Shown: piece after piece, positions 34,722-46,717 of the stretch
Layout: each line of letters opens with the position of its first letter
Numbering within the stretch: the first letter of the stretch is position 1
Origin: Pleurodeles waltl
Lineage: Eukaryota > Chordata > Amphibia > Caudata > Salamandridae
Length of the DNA stretch: 64,000 nt
Assembly: GCF_031143425.1 (NCBI RefSeq)
Contig: NC_090446.1
Span: forward strand, 1,025,809,066-1,025,873,065
Direction: 5' to 3'
Translations under genes and position numbers: made by a program
Notes under the pieces: generated by a model
Told to the model about the DNA's origin: nothing
The model's input: the letters and a program-made list of their open reading frames with translations, nothing else
The model's database searches: none

Positions 34722-35202
34722 GGGTATTTGAAGAAATGTCCCATAGACACATCATGATTTAGTGCCTGGCTAGAAATCGGTCTCCGATTGTGATAAGCAT
34801 ATCTTATTTACAATCATATGATTTCTGTTTAAGGCTTGTGTAAATTGATAGTGCAAGCATTGCCCACAGGTTAATGTCTGAAATCTAGGTTGAGATCTAC
34901 AGGTGCATTGCCTCATTCCCTAACAGACTTGCATATCTTTGCTTGAGGTGGTGTCATACTGAATGACACAAAGTATGTTTTTTAAGAGAGGCGCTGAAAA
35001 AAGTTACAAACTTTCATTTCTAAATGCACTAAACTTTGAATTAAGGGTTAATCAATACTTCATGATAGTTTCAAAATGTTAAGACCTAATCCATAGAGTT
35101 TCTTAATTTTTCTTGAAATCTGAATGACATTTTTTTGATGGTTTTATTAGTAACCAAAGAAAGATATAAAATGTTGTTTTTTGCTGTTCCCTTTTGTCGT
35201 AG
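34722..35202 (+). other. End of last ABCA intron
   Basis: Unique-looking intron sequence leading to a pyrimidine-rich tract and an AG acceptor at 35201-35202. Confidence 0.6.
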
Positions 35203-35301
35203 GTGTTCATAGAGCTCACAAAAGAACAAGAAAACGCTGATTTTGACATGGCTCTGGATGCAACTTATGAATGGAAGCAACTTCAGGAAGAAGATGTCTA
35301 A
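35203..35301 (+). CDS. ABCA-family transporter, terminal exon (ABCA5/6/8/9/10 group)
   Basis: This 99-nt exon has 32 codons and a TAA stop at 35299-35301, preceded by a polypyrimidine tract and AG. It opens VFIELTKEQENADFDM, which completes TLEQ from the exon at 11212-11267 to give TLEQVFIELTKEQ, a diagnostic ABCA C-terminal junction. It closes with EWKQLQEEDV. From memory, the human ABCA8/9/10 proteins end in a comparable ELSKEQE...KWKLL...QEE pattern, so that subgroup is favoured over ABCA1/4/7. Phase, splice signals and poly(A) signal all agree. These residues form the cytoplasmic tail after the second ATPase domain. The exact orthologue cannot be told from 50 residues. Confidence 0.85.
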   Translation: MFIELTKEQENADFDMALDATYEWKQLQEEDV

Positions 35302-35392
35302 CTTGTTTGGAATTTATAAACCTTCATATAGATTAAATGTTTTTATATTCATCTATAACTGCCAATTAACTTTAGACCACAACATATGCAAT

Positions 35393-35398
35393 AATAAA
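35393..35398 (+). terminator. Poly(A) signal of the ABCA gene
   Basis: AATAAA, 91 bp after the stop codon, in AT-rich 3' UTR sequence. It implies a short 3' UTR ending near 35410-35420. Confidence 0.65.
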
Positions 35399-35419
35399 AA
35401 CACTAATTACACTACTCCG

Positions 35420-37504
35420 ACTCACGCTCAAACAATAAGAGATAATTCATTATTGGATGCGGAAGCCTCACCCATATTTGAAGCATGCTTCCTCACAGGC
35501 TAGCTCATCCCATCCTGATAAGGCGATACTATTAGGGGGACTCAACATCAACGGGATGGAGTTCTTGATAAATATGACTATAAAGTCAGGGATCCGGCTT
35601 TTCTTGTACAGTTACCTCTCTTTAACCCCCAAGGGAAAATCTTTACCAACGGGTACATAGGTCAAGGTTAAACCTGATTAAAACGGATGAATAATGGGAA
35701 TGATGTCCTGCTTATCCAAATTTTGGCATCATTTAGGATGAATGTAATACAATGCCATCATTTAGAATGAGTGGGACATAATAATGATTCCCAGCTAAAC
35801 GGAGGAGTAACAGAAAGATGAAATAAGTTAAGGGCGGGAGGGTAGAGCAAGGGGAGCAGTCTAATGACGATCCACATGGATGCAAATATGAAGGGTTCGA
35901 GAGGGCAGAAGGAGTGGCACACGGAGGAGAGACGGGTAATGTTGGCTTTTCTTTTGGACTATTGTGACACCTGACCCCAATATGGTGCCAAAGTCTTGTG
36001 AGACTGTAAGAACCATTTTGGGATCAGGCATCCTGATAGAAGACCAGTGGAGCAGCCGTGAGAGGGTCTGGCTGAAACTCGAGCAATGGCAAAATAATTA
36101 AAACACTGTTGCACTACAAAATAATACAAAGTGGATTGATTTCAATATAAAAGACAGCTATAACAAATAATTCACTGTGACAAAGCATGATGTATTAAGT
36201 GTAATTTACAAATGTAGGCTAGTCTCTTATGCTTTCCAATGCAAGCACTCAATTAGAGTTGGAAAGATGCACCCCGAAGGCCAGTAGCATTAGGGTGAGA
36301 AATAATACTCCACAGGACTGAGCCAAGACATGACTATCAAGTCCTAAGCTAATGACTGAAACAGATTGAACAAAATTAGCCAATGGTTATATGAGATGGG
36401 TCCAAAGGTCACTGCAAGTGTATCTGTTTGTCAGCTAAGGTGTCAAACTCTTAGACCTAAAAAGGGCTGTAACAGCCTTGGTTACATTCTCTAGTTTTCA
36501 CTTTTTGCTCCTAACTTACAATTTCTGCAGCATGTAGCAGCCTGTTGAGCAATAAGAGTGGACCAAAAGATCAAATCTGTGATGTCATCATGGACCAAAA
36601 CATGTGCAATACCACTTTCACGACTTCTTACATTTATCAATGATAGAGAGCCACCCCATAACTCCATACTAACGAGCGTCAACCCAGCATACTGGCACAA
36701 TCAACTACTGGGTGAATGGGTTATATTGTAATCCAAGTGGCCATCACCTTCGTTCTCACTCCTAGACCGCATGCCCTCAGAAGTAACTGAAGAAGTAGTT
36801 TGTCACTTCATATAACGATGAAATAAATGAATGTAATAAATTCTTCATGCAAATTTGGTTCTATATATAATGTTTCTGGATGGTCTTTAAATGGTAAAAT
36901 GTTAGATTCAGGCAGTGGAATTAAATCTCACAGCACACGTGCTGGCAAACATAATAGGGCAGGACTTGATCCTTTGCTCCATTCCTTGACAAATGACCCC
37001 CTCCCTTTTCAGATAAGCCTGCAGGTCAGGATGTCATTTATGCTTCTCGGAGTGCTCGTGTAGCCTTCTCAGCCACGCTGTTGGACCTCACTGAAAGTGA
37101 CCAATACCGGTTCAATAACTTTTCTGATTCCAGTTAAAACTCAAGGATTGAGGTCACATCTTTCACTTTGTTGACAACACCAGAAGCGCATTACTGAAAC
37201 TCAAAAAAATATAGGAAGTTACTAGATAATAAGTAAGAAAAAGTGACTAGGAAGGAAAACATTTATTTTAGTTGCCATCTGTATAGTACCTAGGGTGTTG
37301 GTATGCTATGCTATGCCAAGGACATGCCTGTGACAAATATTCAGCCATCACATGCCAATGTACAACCATCATATGTCAGACAGCCACATTGCTCTCCTGC
37401 CTGAAGATATTAGTTGACCACCTGAGTTTTCCTCCTCTGTGCCTCTTTGTGGAAGTTAGAAAAACTGGGCCTCTCCCTAAAAACAATAGAAAAAAGGGGC
37501 AGTT
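35420..37504. other. No gene recognised
   Basis: Presumed intergenic DNA downstream of the ABCA gene. Short open frames lack family signals. No clear transposon termini were identified. Confidence 0.45.
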
Positions 37505-37940
37505 CTAAGAGCCCCTAGCGCCTCCTTGCACCACATTAGCGTCATTTTTTCACACTAATGTGGCCCAGTGAGACCAAAATCGCTGTGCCAAATTTACAAA
37601 GTGGTGCAATGCATGCATTGTGCCACTTTGTAACCCTTTACCATACATTATGCCTGCGCCAGGCTTAATGTATGCAAAGAGGGCGTTCCACCTTTAGGGG
37701 TGCTGAAAAAATGGCACAAAGAATCATTCAAACATCTTTGCAGGATTAGCGTCAACATTTTTGACGCTAATCCTGCAAAGCTCCTAACTAGTGTCAAACA
37801 TCTTGGATCTAGTCCCCCTAACTTCCGCCATGGTGTGATATATGTCAGATACAGTGCACACATGGTTGCATTAGGAGGCGCTAAGGGGCATAAGAAAAGT
37901 GATGCTAAATTTGGTGCAGCACCACTTTTCTTCACTCGGG
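37505..37940. mobile_element. MITE family D, copy 2 (degenerate, inverted)
   Basis: It shares, in reverse orientation, the family D interior: GCCCCTAGCGCCTCCTTGC, CACATTAGCGTCATTTTTT, CAATGCATGCATTGTGCCAC and CATTATGCCTGCGCCAGGC. The outer ends are eroded, so the boundaries are approximate. Confidence 0.65.
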
Positions 37941-39112
37941 GCCTAAATTTGTTAAGTTTTATCAAAAAAAGGAAGTAAATAAAAGGAACGTTGTTAGCTC
38001 ACTACAGTGCAAAGCCTTTTGGTTAAATCACATATCAACAACAGCACAGCAGACAGTGCAGGGCAGCTTAAAAAGGCAACTTCACATAGAACGATTACAT
38101 ATTATTGGACCTATAAAAAAGGACTAAGTTACAGTTTTGCGGTCAGGAATCGTCATAGAGCACTTCATACAGCATTTACATTCCATATATATGCTCTTTC
38201 TTTGCTGGCCTGGACTCCTGGGTATATATTCCAACCAACAGCCAATAGGATAGGCAACACTTTCATACAGCCAAAGCTAAAGCTTTTTCAAGCACAACGA
38301 GTACTTCATAGTTATAGGGCTAACCAGAAAATCCATTGCCACAAATATGTGCATGCTAGTAGCATCATTATCTGAAGTGTATTTTATCCCCATCCGTCTC
38401 TACTGCTCCAGCATAAACAAGCCAAACTCATTGTATTATCTGTATGGCTCTTAATGTAGCATTTGTTCTATTCTTGTCAGCTGAATTCAGCTATGCATTT
38501 TTGTTACATGAGCTTATTCAATGTATATTTCCACACTAATACTAAGGTGATTTTTTGTTAAAGCGTATTTTTTATAATTATGTACTGGCTCCACAACAGT
38601 CGCACTTAGCATGGAAATATTTTATATCATACGATTGTAGCTCAGACATGCTATTTCGTTGTTGTTTTGACATCTGCACTTGTGTAAACAGCTGCCACTC
38701 TAGATGTTATACAATAGGTATGTTTTTTTCTAGCCAATGAAAAAAGTAAATTGTAAAGAACCAATAAAAACACAATGATATGGACATATATTTTTAAATC
38801 TGTCAATTTTACATCGCTAGCATTTATAAAAAGATGAAATGTGTAAGATAAATTTTTATGGCATAACAATAAACATTTTTTGTTTTATAACGAACGACGT
38901 GTTTTTCTTTAAATCATTCTTAGGTCTCGGTAGAGAGCGCTTGCCCTGTCTCTTTGAGACATGTTATTTATACTTTGTGAGTTTCAGCCCACCTACAGAC
39001 TTCCCATTTGCTGGCTCCATTTTCGCTGTCCTATTCTTTCTCCTCCTTTGTCCCTGGCATGCATTTGTCATGGCTCTTCCTCCGTTTACTCCTCCCCAAA
39101 AGCAGGGACTAA
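37941..39112. other. No gene recognised
   Basis: Non-coding. A stretch near 38930-39110 (GAGAGCGCTTGCCCTGTC onward) has an interspersed-repeat look, but I cannot assign it. Confidence 0.4.
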
Positions 39113-39711
39113 GGGCCTGATGTAGGTAACAGTTTGCACATCGCAAACAGCGATTTTCGCTGTTTGTGACGTGCAAACTGCACTATGCAATCCACAAAAC
39201 CCGTTTTGTGATTCAGTAACCTGGTTACCGAATCGCAAAACGGGATTGCGAGTCGCTGTGCAATTTGCTTTGTGACTGCGAATGCGGTGGCAAACCAATC
39301 GCAGTTTGCACCCGTTTGAAATTGGTGGTAACCCATTCGCAAAAGGGAAGGGGCCCCAATTGGGCCCCTTCCCCTTTGTGAATAGAACTGCAAACATTTT
39401 TTCAGAGCAGGCTTCATTTTTTGTTTTTGTAATGCATCTCTTTTTCCTTTAAGGAAAGCGGGTTGCATTACAAAAAAAAAAAAACCTGCTTTATCAAAAA
39501 GCAGTCACAGACATGGTGGTCTGCTGTCCGCAGCAGGCCACCATCCCTGTGAATTCCTCCACTCGCAAGGGGGTCGCAAATTGTGACCCACCTCATGAAT
39601 ATTAATGAGGTGGGCCTTTGCTACCCCCTTGCGAGTCGCAGATGGTGTCAGGGACACCATCCTACATTTCAATTTGCAAGTAAAAAATTGGAATCTTCCT
39701 ACATCTGGCCC
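39113..39711. mobile_element. MITE family A, copy 3
   Basis: This is a 599-bp element starting GGGCCTGATGTAGG and ending CCTACATCTGGCCC, a good terminal inverted repeat. The flanking triplets are TAA and CAA. It has the family palindrome GTAACCTGGTTAC (near 39217) and CAGGCCACCATCCCTGTG. Non-coding. Confidence 0.9.
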
Positions 39712-39928
39712 CAAGTTCTGTATCAGTACACTGGTAACCATTTTAGCATATGTTTACACACTACTTTCTTCTTTGTCTTTGAGAAGTTCAGTTATTGTGT
39801 TTCCTCAGAGCTCTTCAGTAAATTAGTCTGTAAATCTTGCTCTGGTCTCCTTCCATTTCCTGTGCATTCAAAGAGGAAGATCAGATGTCAACCTTCTTTG
39901 TCTGACTTCAAAGGGAGTGGATTGTTTT

Positions 39929-40492
39929 CAGTGGTGGCCGGCACTTTTAGGAGGGGCGGGCGGGAAGCACACTCACACTCATTCTTTCACACGCAGGCAT
40001 GCACACCCATTAACAACACTCATCAACATTCAAACATACACGCATGCTCCAAACATTCATTTATAAAGATCAAACACACACACTTACCTTCAGCCTCGGA
40101 GGTCCCAGGAGGGCTGGGACTGCTGCTTTCCTTCACTGGCTGACCTTAGGTCAGTCAATGAGGGAAGACAGCAGTCCCAACTCCGTCACAGAGTGGGATG
40201 GGGTCAGTGAGATGGCTGATCCCACCCCACTCCTTAAACCTGAAGCACCCTCGTCAAAGTCAATGGGTGACACTTCCCTCGTCACCCAGGAGAGGGCCTC
40301 TTCAGCCCAGCAAAGTTCACCTCAGGCAGCCAGGAGTCTGCGCAAATCACGCATGTCTCGCTCCTGGCTGCCTGACCTGAACATGAAGAGTGTCTGTCAG
40401 GCTGACCTTTGTTCAGCCTGACCGCCACTCTTCATGAGGGGCAAAAGGTGGGTGGGCGTGGCCCCTCCGCCCTAAAGGACAGGCTGTGTCTG
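39929..40492. mobile_element. hAT-type MITE with 8-bp duplication
   Basis: This is a 564-bp element starting CAGTGGTGGCCGGCAC; its right end, read inward, is CAGACACAGCCTGTCC. The duplication ATTGTTTT (39921-39928 and 40493-40500) is exactly 8 bp, as for hAT transposons. The ends also share TTTAGG/GGAGGGGC blocks. Internal hairpins include GGGACTGCTG... / ...CAGCAGTCCC (40117-40176) and CATGAAGAGTG / CACTCTTCATG (40382-40436). No transposase. Confidence 0.9.
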
Positions 40493-40618
40493 ATTGTTTT
40501 TGGTTCTTGTCCCAGTGTCGCTTTTGTCGACTTATAAATGTGGAGGCTAGCCTGTGTAAAATGTGTCGAAAGCCTAGAGGCCATTGCTCATTTGTTTCCC
40601 TTCTCATGTGTTGGCGTT

Positions 40619-40922
40619 AGAACAGCCCTGTGTGTGAATCACACTCAGACTGAATCAAGGACTGCTCGCTCACTTTGCACACAGTAAGGCCCATTTTTAT
40701 ACTTTTTTAGCGCTGCATTTGCGTCATTTTTCTACGCAAAAGTGGCGCAAACTTACAAAATACACTTATATTTTGCAAGTTTGCACCGCTTTTGAGTCAA
40801 AAAATGACGTTAATGTTACACAAAAAAACTATAAATCAGGGCCTTACTGTGTGCAAAGTGAGCAAACAGCAGAGTAGTCACTGATTCCAGTCTGAGTGTG
40901 ATTCACACACAGAGCTGCTCTA
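40619..40922. mobile_element. Fold-back element with MITE E core
   Basis: Two outer arms of about 70-78 bp (40619-40687 and 40844-40921) are inverted copies of each other: TGTGTGTGAATCACACTCAG is mirrored by CTGAGTGTGATTCACACACA. Between them lies a 156-bp family E MITE (40688-40843), GGCCCATTTTTATACTT to ACTATAAATCAGGGCC. The flanking triplets are TAA and TTA, mirror images, so the MITE sits at the exact centre of the palindrome. Confidence 0.8.
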
Positions 40923-41492
40923 CCATCCGTCTTTGCCTGATGCCTTTTCCTCTTGTATTTGACTGATTCCCGCCCTCACACTTTAAAAACGTGGTGCAAA
41001 AGCATTTTTTAAAATTATTTATGTTCACACACATACTTTAAACTGTATGAGCAACTTTTATGTCTTTACCAGATCCTCATATTTTTCTAAGCTAAACATT
41101 ACTTTTCTAAAATGTACATTTTTGTGCACATATCATTTTTAATTTTATTACCTTCCCACTTCTTTTTGAGATGTACATTTTTTTCGGGCATGACATTTGC
41201 AGGACAATAATAATTGACAACAAAAGAAGGTAATTGACGGCCTTGTTGTTACAACATTCCACAGGTTTGTTTTATAGCTGTTTAGTTTATTTGATAAGGG
41301 GGTGGTTGTCTGACAAGTCAGTGTGCGGCTCTGTTTTAATTCTGGCTGTTTATGTGCCTTTTTATTAGTATGGTAGGCAGATTGTAACAATTTTTAATGA
41401 TATTAAAACAATCATTGACTGTAACAATTACAAAATACCCTAATTTAATAGATTGGCACACCTTTAATTATCGATTTCAGTGACGGGATACA
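40923..41492. other. No gene recognised
   Basis: AT-rich non-coding sequence up to the flanking duplication of the LINE at 41493. Confidence 0.45.
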
Positions 41493-41521
41493 ATTTTATT
41501 TTAGCGACCACCATTATTTTG

Positions 41522-42340
41522 CCCTATAAAAGCCACATTTCCGAGTGCGCGACAAGCAGTGTTTCAGTATTTTTTTACAATCCCTCCCTTACCTGGAAAG
41601 TAGACTCTGATAGCTTGGAAGTGTGGATTCAGACTGTCTGTATCCAAGGAGATTCTGAATAGAGCAGCAGCTGCCTCCTCCCTTCCCACAGGGGCTGGGC
41701 CTAGCTGATTGGCTCTATGAGTCCCAGGCAACCTAAGCCCTACTCCCACACTTGCTCTGGCCCCTTACGTTTGTGGAGGAAACCCCAAGACAGCCACCTC
41801 CATTTTGTGAGCCCAACATTTTCCCTGTGCCCTAATACAGCCCAGTGATCAAGGATTCCTAAAAGACCTAGGTACAGAGCCCCAGACGTTTCTGGGAAAT
41901 CTTATTAATTGTTTAAAAGTGTTTTTACTGCTACCAGTGCCTGTTTACTGTAGCCTCCCTGTGTTTCAGGCAGCTAGGCCTTTTAAAGTATTGGTTTTTA
42001 GCTGTGACTGTTTGCAATTTCCCTCCAAGTTTGTGGCACAAGACTGCATAAAACCCCCTCCCCTCTTTTCTAAGTAAAAAGGCTACATACATCTGCTTAT
42101 TCTGTTTCTGTGATTTAAATTGTGTTTAGAAACTGTCTGCATCCCCTGTTTTTGCCTTAAAAAGACACATTTCAGAGTGTGCAACAAGCAGTATTTCAGT
42201 GTGTTTTTTTTACAATCTATCCCTTACCTGGAAAGTAGACTCTGCTAGCTTGGAAGTGTGGATTCAGCCTGTCTGTATCCAAAGCGATTATGAATAGAGC
42301 AGCAGCTGGCCCCTCCCTCCCCAGAGGGACTGGGCTTCAG
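41522..42340 (+). repeat. LINE 5' UTR direct repeat (~170 bp, 627-bp spacing)
   Basis: Blocks at about 41528-41690 and 42155-42320 share ACCTGGAAAGTAGACTCTG, AGCTTGGAAGTGTGGATTC and AATAGAGCAGCAGCTG. The first lies just after CCCTATAAAAGCC. This looks like a partial tandem monomer in a LINE 5' UTR. Confidence 0.75.
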
Positions 42341-42349
42341 TTAACTTGG

Positions 42350-42745
42350 CCATTATATAGGTTTCTATTGGCTGTTGCATATGGTGTTGTGATAGGTTGT
42401 TGGGGGTTGGTCTTTCTATTGGCTTAGGGATTTGAGTTGGCCTTGTGATTGGTAGTAGGGCTGAGATTCTGATTGGTTCCTGGTTTTTAGGGCTGGGCTT
42501 GTGATTGTTAGTAGGGCTGAGATTATGATTGGTTCCTGGTTTTTAGGGCTGGGTTTGTGATTGTAGTAGGGCGGAGATTCTGATTGGTTCCTGGTTTTAG
42601 GGCTGGGCTTGTGATTGGTTGTCAGGATTAGGTTTATGATAGGTGAGTAGGGCTGGGTCTCCCATTGGTTGTGAGATGTATGGCTACAAATCTGATTGGT
42701 TAGGGTTAAAATAGGTTTCTATTGGCCAGTAGGGCTATTTAAGCC
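42350..42745 (+). promoter_or_regulatory. ATTGG (CCAAT-box) array followed by TATA-like box
   Basis: Four to five diverged units of about 60 bp carry TGATTGGTTCCTGG and GGGCTGGGCTTGTGATT. At least nine ATTGG pentamers (inverted CCAAT, the NF-Y core) fall within 350 bp. TATTTAAG follows at 42736-42743, with a plausible start about 30 bp on. It resembles a Pol II promoter inside the LINE 5' UTR (inference). Confidence 0.55.
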
Positions 42746-42879
42746 TAGGGCTAGGGGCGTCTCAGTCTGTGCTTCTTGGCTAAGGGCGGAGAGGACAAGG
42801 GCAGCTGTCTGTTTGGGCCTGTTCGGCACTGGTAGGGCATAGGGTCAGAAATGCTTCCCAATTTCCCATTTATCAGAAA

Positions 42880-43640
42880 GGAACTTACACCCTACACATC
42901 TATCAACATGCAAGCACATTATCTGCAAAGACATCCAACTCCTGTATCACAAACTGACCGCATATAGATTGCAATGTCCCATCATCCAACACAATACCCC
43001 ATATGCAACACCTATACACATATCCACCACAACTAAAACAGTAAAACACTTTCATTCTCACAGCAAGCACTCATCTGTCCACTCCCACTAACACAACCTG
43101 CCATCACCCACACACAAAAAAACACATCAACACCCCCTGTAATACTCTAATTCCACCCACCAGCACAAACTCACATACAAATCCCTCACAGAAAACCACT
43201 ACATTAATATCCCCTCTCACTATTCCACAAAAACAATACAGACCACACACATCAGCACATCAAATCAACACAAACTTTCATTATACTTATTGTCTCACCC
43301 ACTCCCACCCTCATGACTACACAAAGAATACAAATCCCGTCCAATCTTTACCCCTACATTCTCACTCTTCACAAACATCCACCACAAGCACCCCAACACA
43401 GCAACATTCATTCACCCGCCTCACATCCATTGCACAATTTAGAGCCTTACATCATGATCCACATGCTCCTCCACAACCCCTAACCCATACTCCATGCACA
43501 CTAAACAGACGCGAACAAAATAAACAACATGCCACTCTTAACAACTTTGCATCCCCTTGTCTATTAGATAATAAGGCTACCCTACAAAAAACAGTACACC
43601 CTTCATGTCTCTCTCAGCGACCAAGTCCACCACCCACACA
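42880..43640 (+). other. Strikingly G-poor LINE leader / ORF1 remnant
   Basis: The + strand switches abruptly near 42870 from G/T-rich to A/C-rich sequence with almost no G. No intact frame was found. It occupies the place of a LINE ORF1, so it may be a decayed ORF1 or an untranslated leader. Confidence 0.45.
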
Positions 43641-44693
43641 CACAGACCCAACAAAATGCCTCCTAAACCTGCTGGAGGAGGAATACTATATTAAAAAACA
43701 AGACTATTGTGACCCTCACACAGTTATCACAACTAGCAACACACCTGCTACAAGCTCAAAATATACTGTTCACCCTTTTCCTAAACAAAACAACACCGCC
43801 ACTAACACACTTTTATATAAATGCTCAGTCACTCTAAAAAAAGAAGCACCACATCTACGACCTGCTCACAGACACACAACCCGACTTACTATTCATAACA
43901 GATCCTGGTTGGGAGATGACATGGCCCCAGTGTTGCATGAAGCCCTTCCTCCAGACTATCAAACCATCACACAGAACCATAAAGGCAAGAGAGGAGGTGG
44001 ACTAGCTGTTATATTCAAACAGGCAATAAATCTCAGTAAAACAGACAACATTTCCATACAAGGTTGTGAAGCCCTCCTTACCAGATGCCACCCTACTCCA
44101 ACTTCCTCCTGTAACTTTCTCCTCCTTTACAGACCTCCACCTAACAACACAACATTCCCAGACGCTTTGCTAGATACAGGGGGTCATTACAACATTAGTG
44201 GCAAAAGCCGCTTACTGCCGTGCAGAAGACCGCCAACACACTGCCGTGGCCGCGGAATTCAGCCACACAAGTGCGCCACACCAAAGGTCAGTGATAAACT
44301 GGCGATAACAAAACCTCCATAGTTACGCCAACAGGAATATGCCACACTATCACGACCCACAAATCCACACAGCTGTCTTTCAACCGCGGTATTCCACTGG
44401 TGGTACACACCGCCACACTCAAAATACACACACATTTACAAAACACTACCACATTGGACAATTCAAAATACACACATACACACACCACTCCCACCCACCC
44501 AATACACTATAAAACACATACCCACATCACCCACAAACCCCTGCAACAACAATTGCGACAGAAGGCCAGAGAGAGACACCACCAGAAAGAACAATAGCAT
44601 CCACAGGCACTCAACACCATAACTCACACAACATCCACGCACCTCACACAACACACCTCCAAATATCACCCCACACATCACCCACACCACCCC

Positions 44694-46166
44694 ATGGCAC
44701 TGCAAAGACACCCCAAGGTTTTCTGAGGAAGAGCTCAGGGTCATGCTGGAGGAAATCATCCGGGTAGAGCCACAGCTATTCGGATCACAGATGCAGCACA
44801 CCACCAAAGCTAGGAAGATGGAGCTATGGTGCCGAATCGTGGACAGGGGCAACGCAGTGGGAAAGCACCCAAGAACTAGGGATGACATCAGGAGGAGGTG
44901 GAACGACCTACGGGGGAAGGTGCGTTCCTTTGTCTCAAGACACCAGATTGCGGTTCAGAGTACTGGCGGCAGATCCCCACCTCCTCCCCCAGAATTCACA
45001 ACATGGGAGGAGCAGGTCTTGGCTATACTGCATCCCGAGGGCTTCGCAGGAGTAGCTGGAGAAATGGACTCTGGTAAGTCAAACCTTTAACTACTTCATC
45101 CCCCACCCACCTGCATGCTATCACATACCCCCACCCTCGCCCTCACCCCCATCACTCCAACTCCTCACACATGTCCCACTATCACAAACCACACATCTCA
45201 AACCCAAGCCCTGCATGTAACACAAAAGCATGGACACCCATCACCAAGGCATGGCTACTGCACATACCCATACACCCCCCTAAACCATTATCACAGAAGG
45301 TCCCACACAAGAATGGAAGCACTGGGGTACAGGGTGACCCACCCATTGCACACCATGGCACACACAGATGCAATAATCATGCCTTTACACCCCTGCAGGA
45401 CCCCTACCGAATGTCACCGAACAGGAGGGTCCAGACATGTCCACTCCACCCACAGAAGAGGCCCACAGTGATGACAGCAGCTCTGTCCAACTGGATCTAG
45501 ATGACCAGCCCGGCTCATCTGGGACCTCGGGACAATCGGTTCCCCTCACACTGGCACAGGCCACTACAGAGCTTCCCCCCTCTGAAAACACCAGCACAGC
45601 ACCCTCCAAGCGGGCCCATAACTCTGTTCCAGGACACATCAAGCAGCAGTGTGTCCACTACTACAGGGAAGCCAGGCTAACCCACCACCCCAACAACACC
45701 AGGGACCTGGGGACAGTGGTAGTGGGCACATGGTTCAGGGGACAGAGGCACAGAGGCACAGGGAAACAGGGGAACTGGGAGGGCTGCTGTGTTACAGGGG
45801 GAGGACAGGCCCAGAGAACCCACTCTCCACGAGGCCCTCTCCAACATCATGGGAGCCTACCACCATTCCCAGGAGACTATGGCAACTGTACTGGCCAAGT
45901 TTCAGGAGACCCTGCGGCTGCAGGAGGAACAGTATTTGGGGTTCAGGGAGGAACTCAAATCCATCAATTCCACCCTGGGCACCATTGTAGGGGTGCTGAA
46001 AGAACTCGTCAACACCAGGAGGGACACTGTGGCACAACAAGGGGCCCCTGACACTAGCTTGGATGATGAACTGCCCACCACCTCAGCCGGCGCTAGTGGA
46101 CTGGAAGCACCGCCACAGGACCACGACACCAGCACCCCACCCCCTGCAGATGGAGAACGTCCCTGA
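44694..46166 (+). pseudogene. Harbinger accessory gene Myb-A, H2 copy (frameshifted)
   Basis: ATG at 44694 gives MALQRHPK, then a one-base insertion. The domain continues FSEEELRVMLEEIIRVEP, ARKMELWCRIVDRGN and DIRRRWNDLRGKVRSFVS, a trihelix/Myb-type fold. Exon 1 ends at 45073 (TCTG/GTAAGT) and exon 2 starts at 45399 (CCCTGCAG/GAC), in phase, giving MDSGPLPNVTEQ. Exon 2 encodes an acidic Ser/Pro-rich spacer, then after frameshifts near 45700-45790 EALSNIMGAYHHSQETM and KFQETLRLQEEQYLGF, a coiled-coil-like block of 60-70 residues. It ends PPPADGERP with a stop at 46164-46166, upstream of the basic tail present in H1. Product: presumed DNA-binding partner of the transposase. Confidence 0.85.
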
Positions 46167-46402
46167 GATCTAAGACAAAGACAGAGAACAATGCCAAGAC
46201 CCCCACCAAGAAATGAGACCACCCTGATTGTCATCCTTCTGTCCCACTTTGTCACCCTGTCCGTACTTAAACTGCCCTAGCTCCACTTCCTATGCCCCTT
46301 TGGACAATGCATCTGTGAGACTAATAGACTGGACTCTGCCATGGACATTCCTCTACCATCACCCCTGACCATTTTACAACCACCTCCACTATTTAGCACT
46401 TA

Positions 46403-46408
46403 AATAAA
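46403..46408 (+). terminator. Poly(A) signal of Myb-A (H2)
   Basis: AATAAA in the context TAAATAAACACCCTTAAATC, conserved in H1 at 2226-2231. Confidence 0.6.
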
Positions 46409-46717
46409 CACCCTTAAATCACAAAACAATCTGGAGTCAGTCTGTGCTTTCAAAAATGTGTATTAGCAATAACTGTGGGAAAATACTACATCCAATGTAA
46501 TGTCAACATACCTATGTCACACAGCTCTAGTCCATGCGGAAACAAAGCAGAGGTCACACAGTGGGATCCACATCTCTGAATTCGAAAGGGAAAGTGACAA
46601 CTGAATGTCCATACACTGGGTGAAAATGACAGACAGATGAGAGGTAGAATTAGAATGCTACATCTGAATTAGAATTAAATCAGATGTAGCAGGCAGTGTT
46701 GTCTTCTTACCTGTGTC

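Noticed and set aside
42350..42745. Interpretation as the U3 of an LTR
   Set aside because: No TG...CA ends or paired LTR were found, while the 29-bp flanking duplication includes this region in the LINE.
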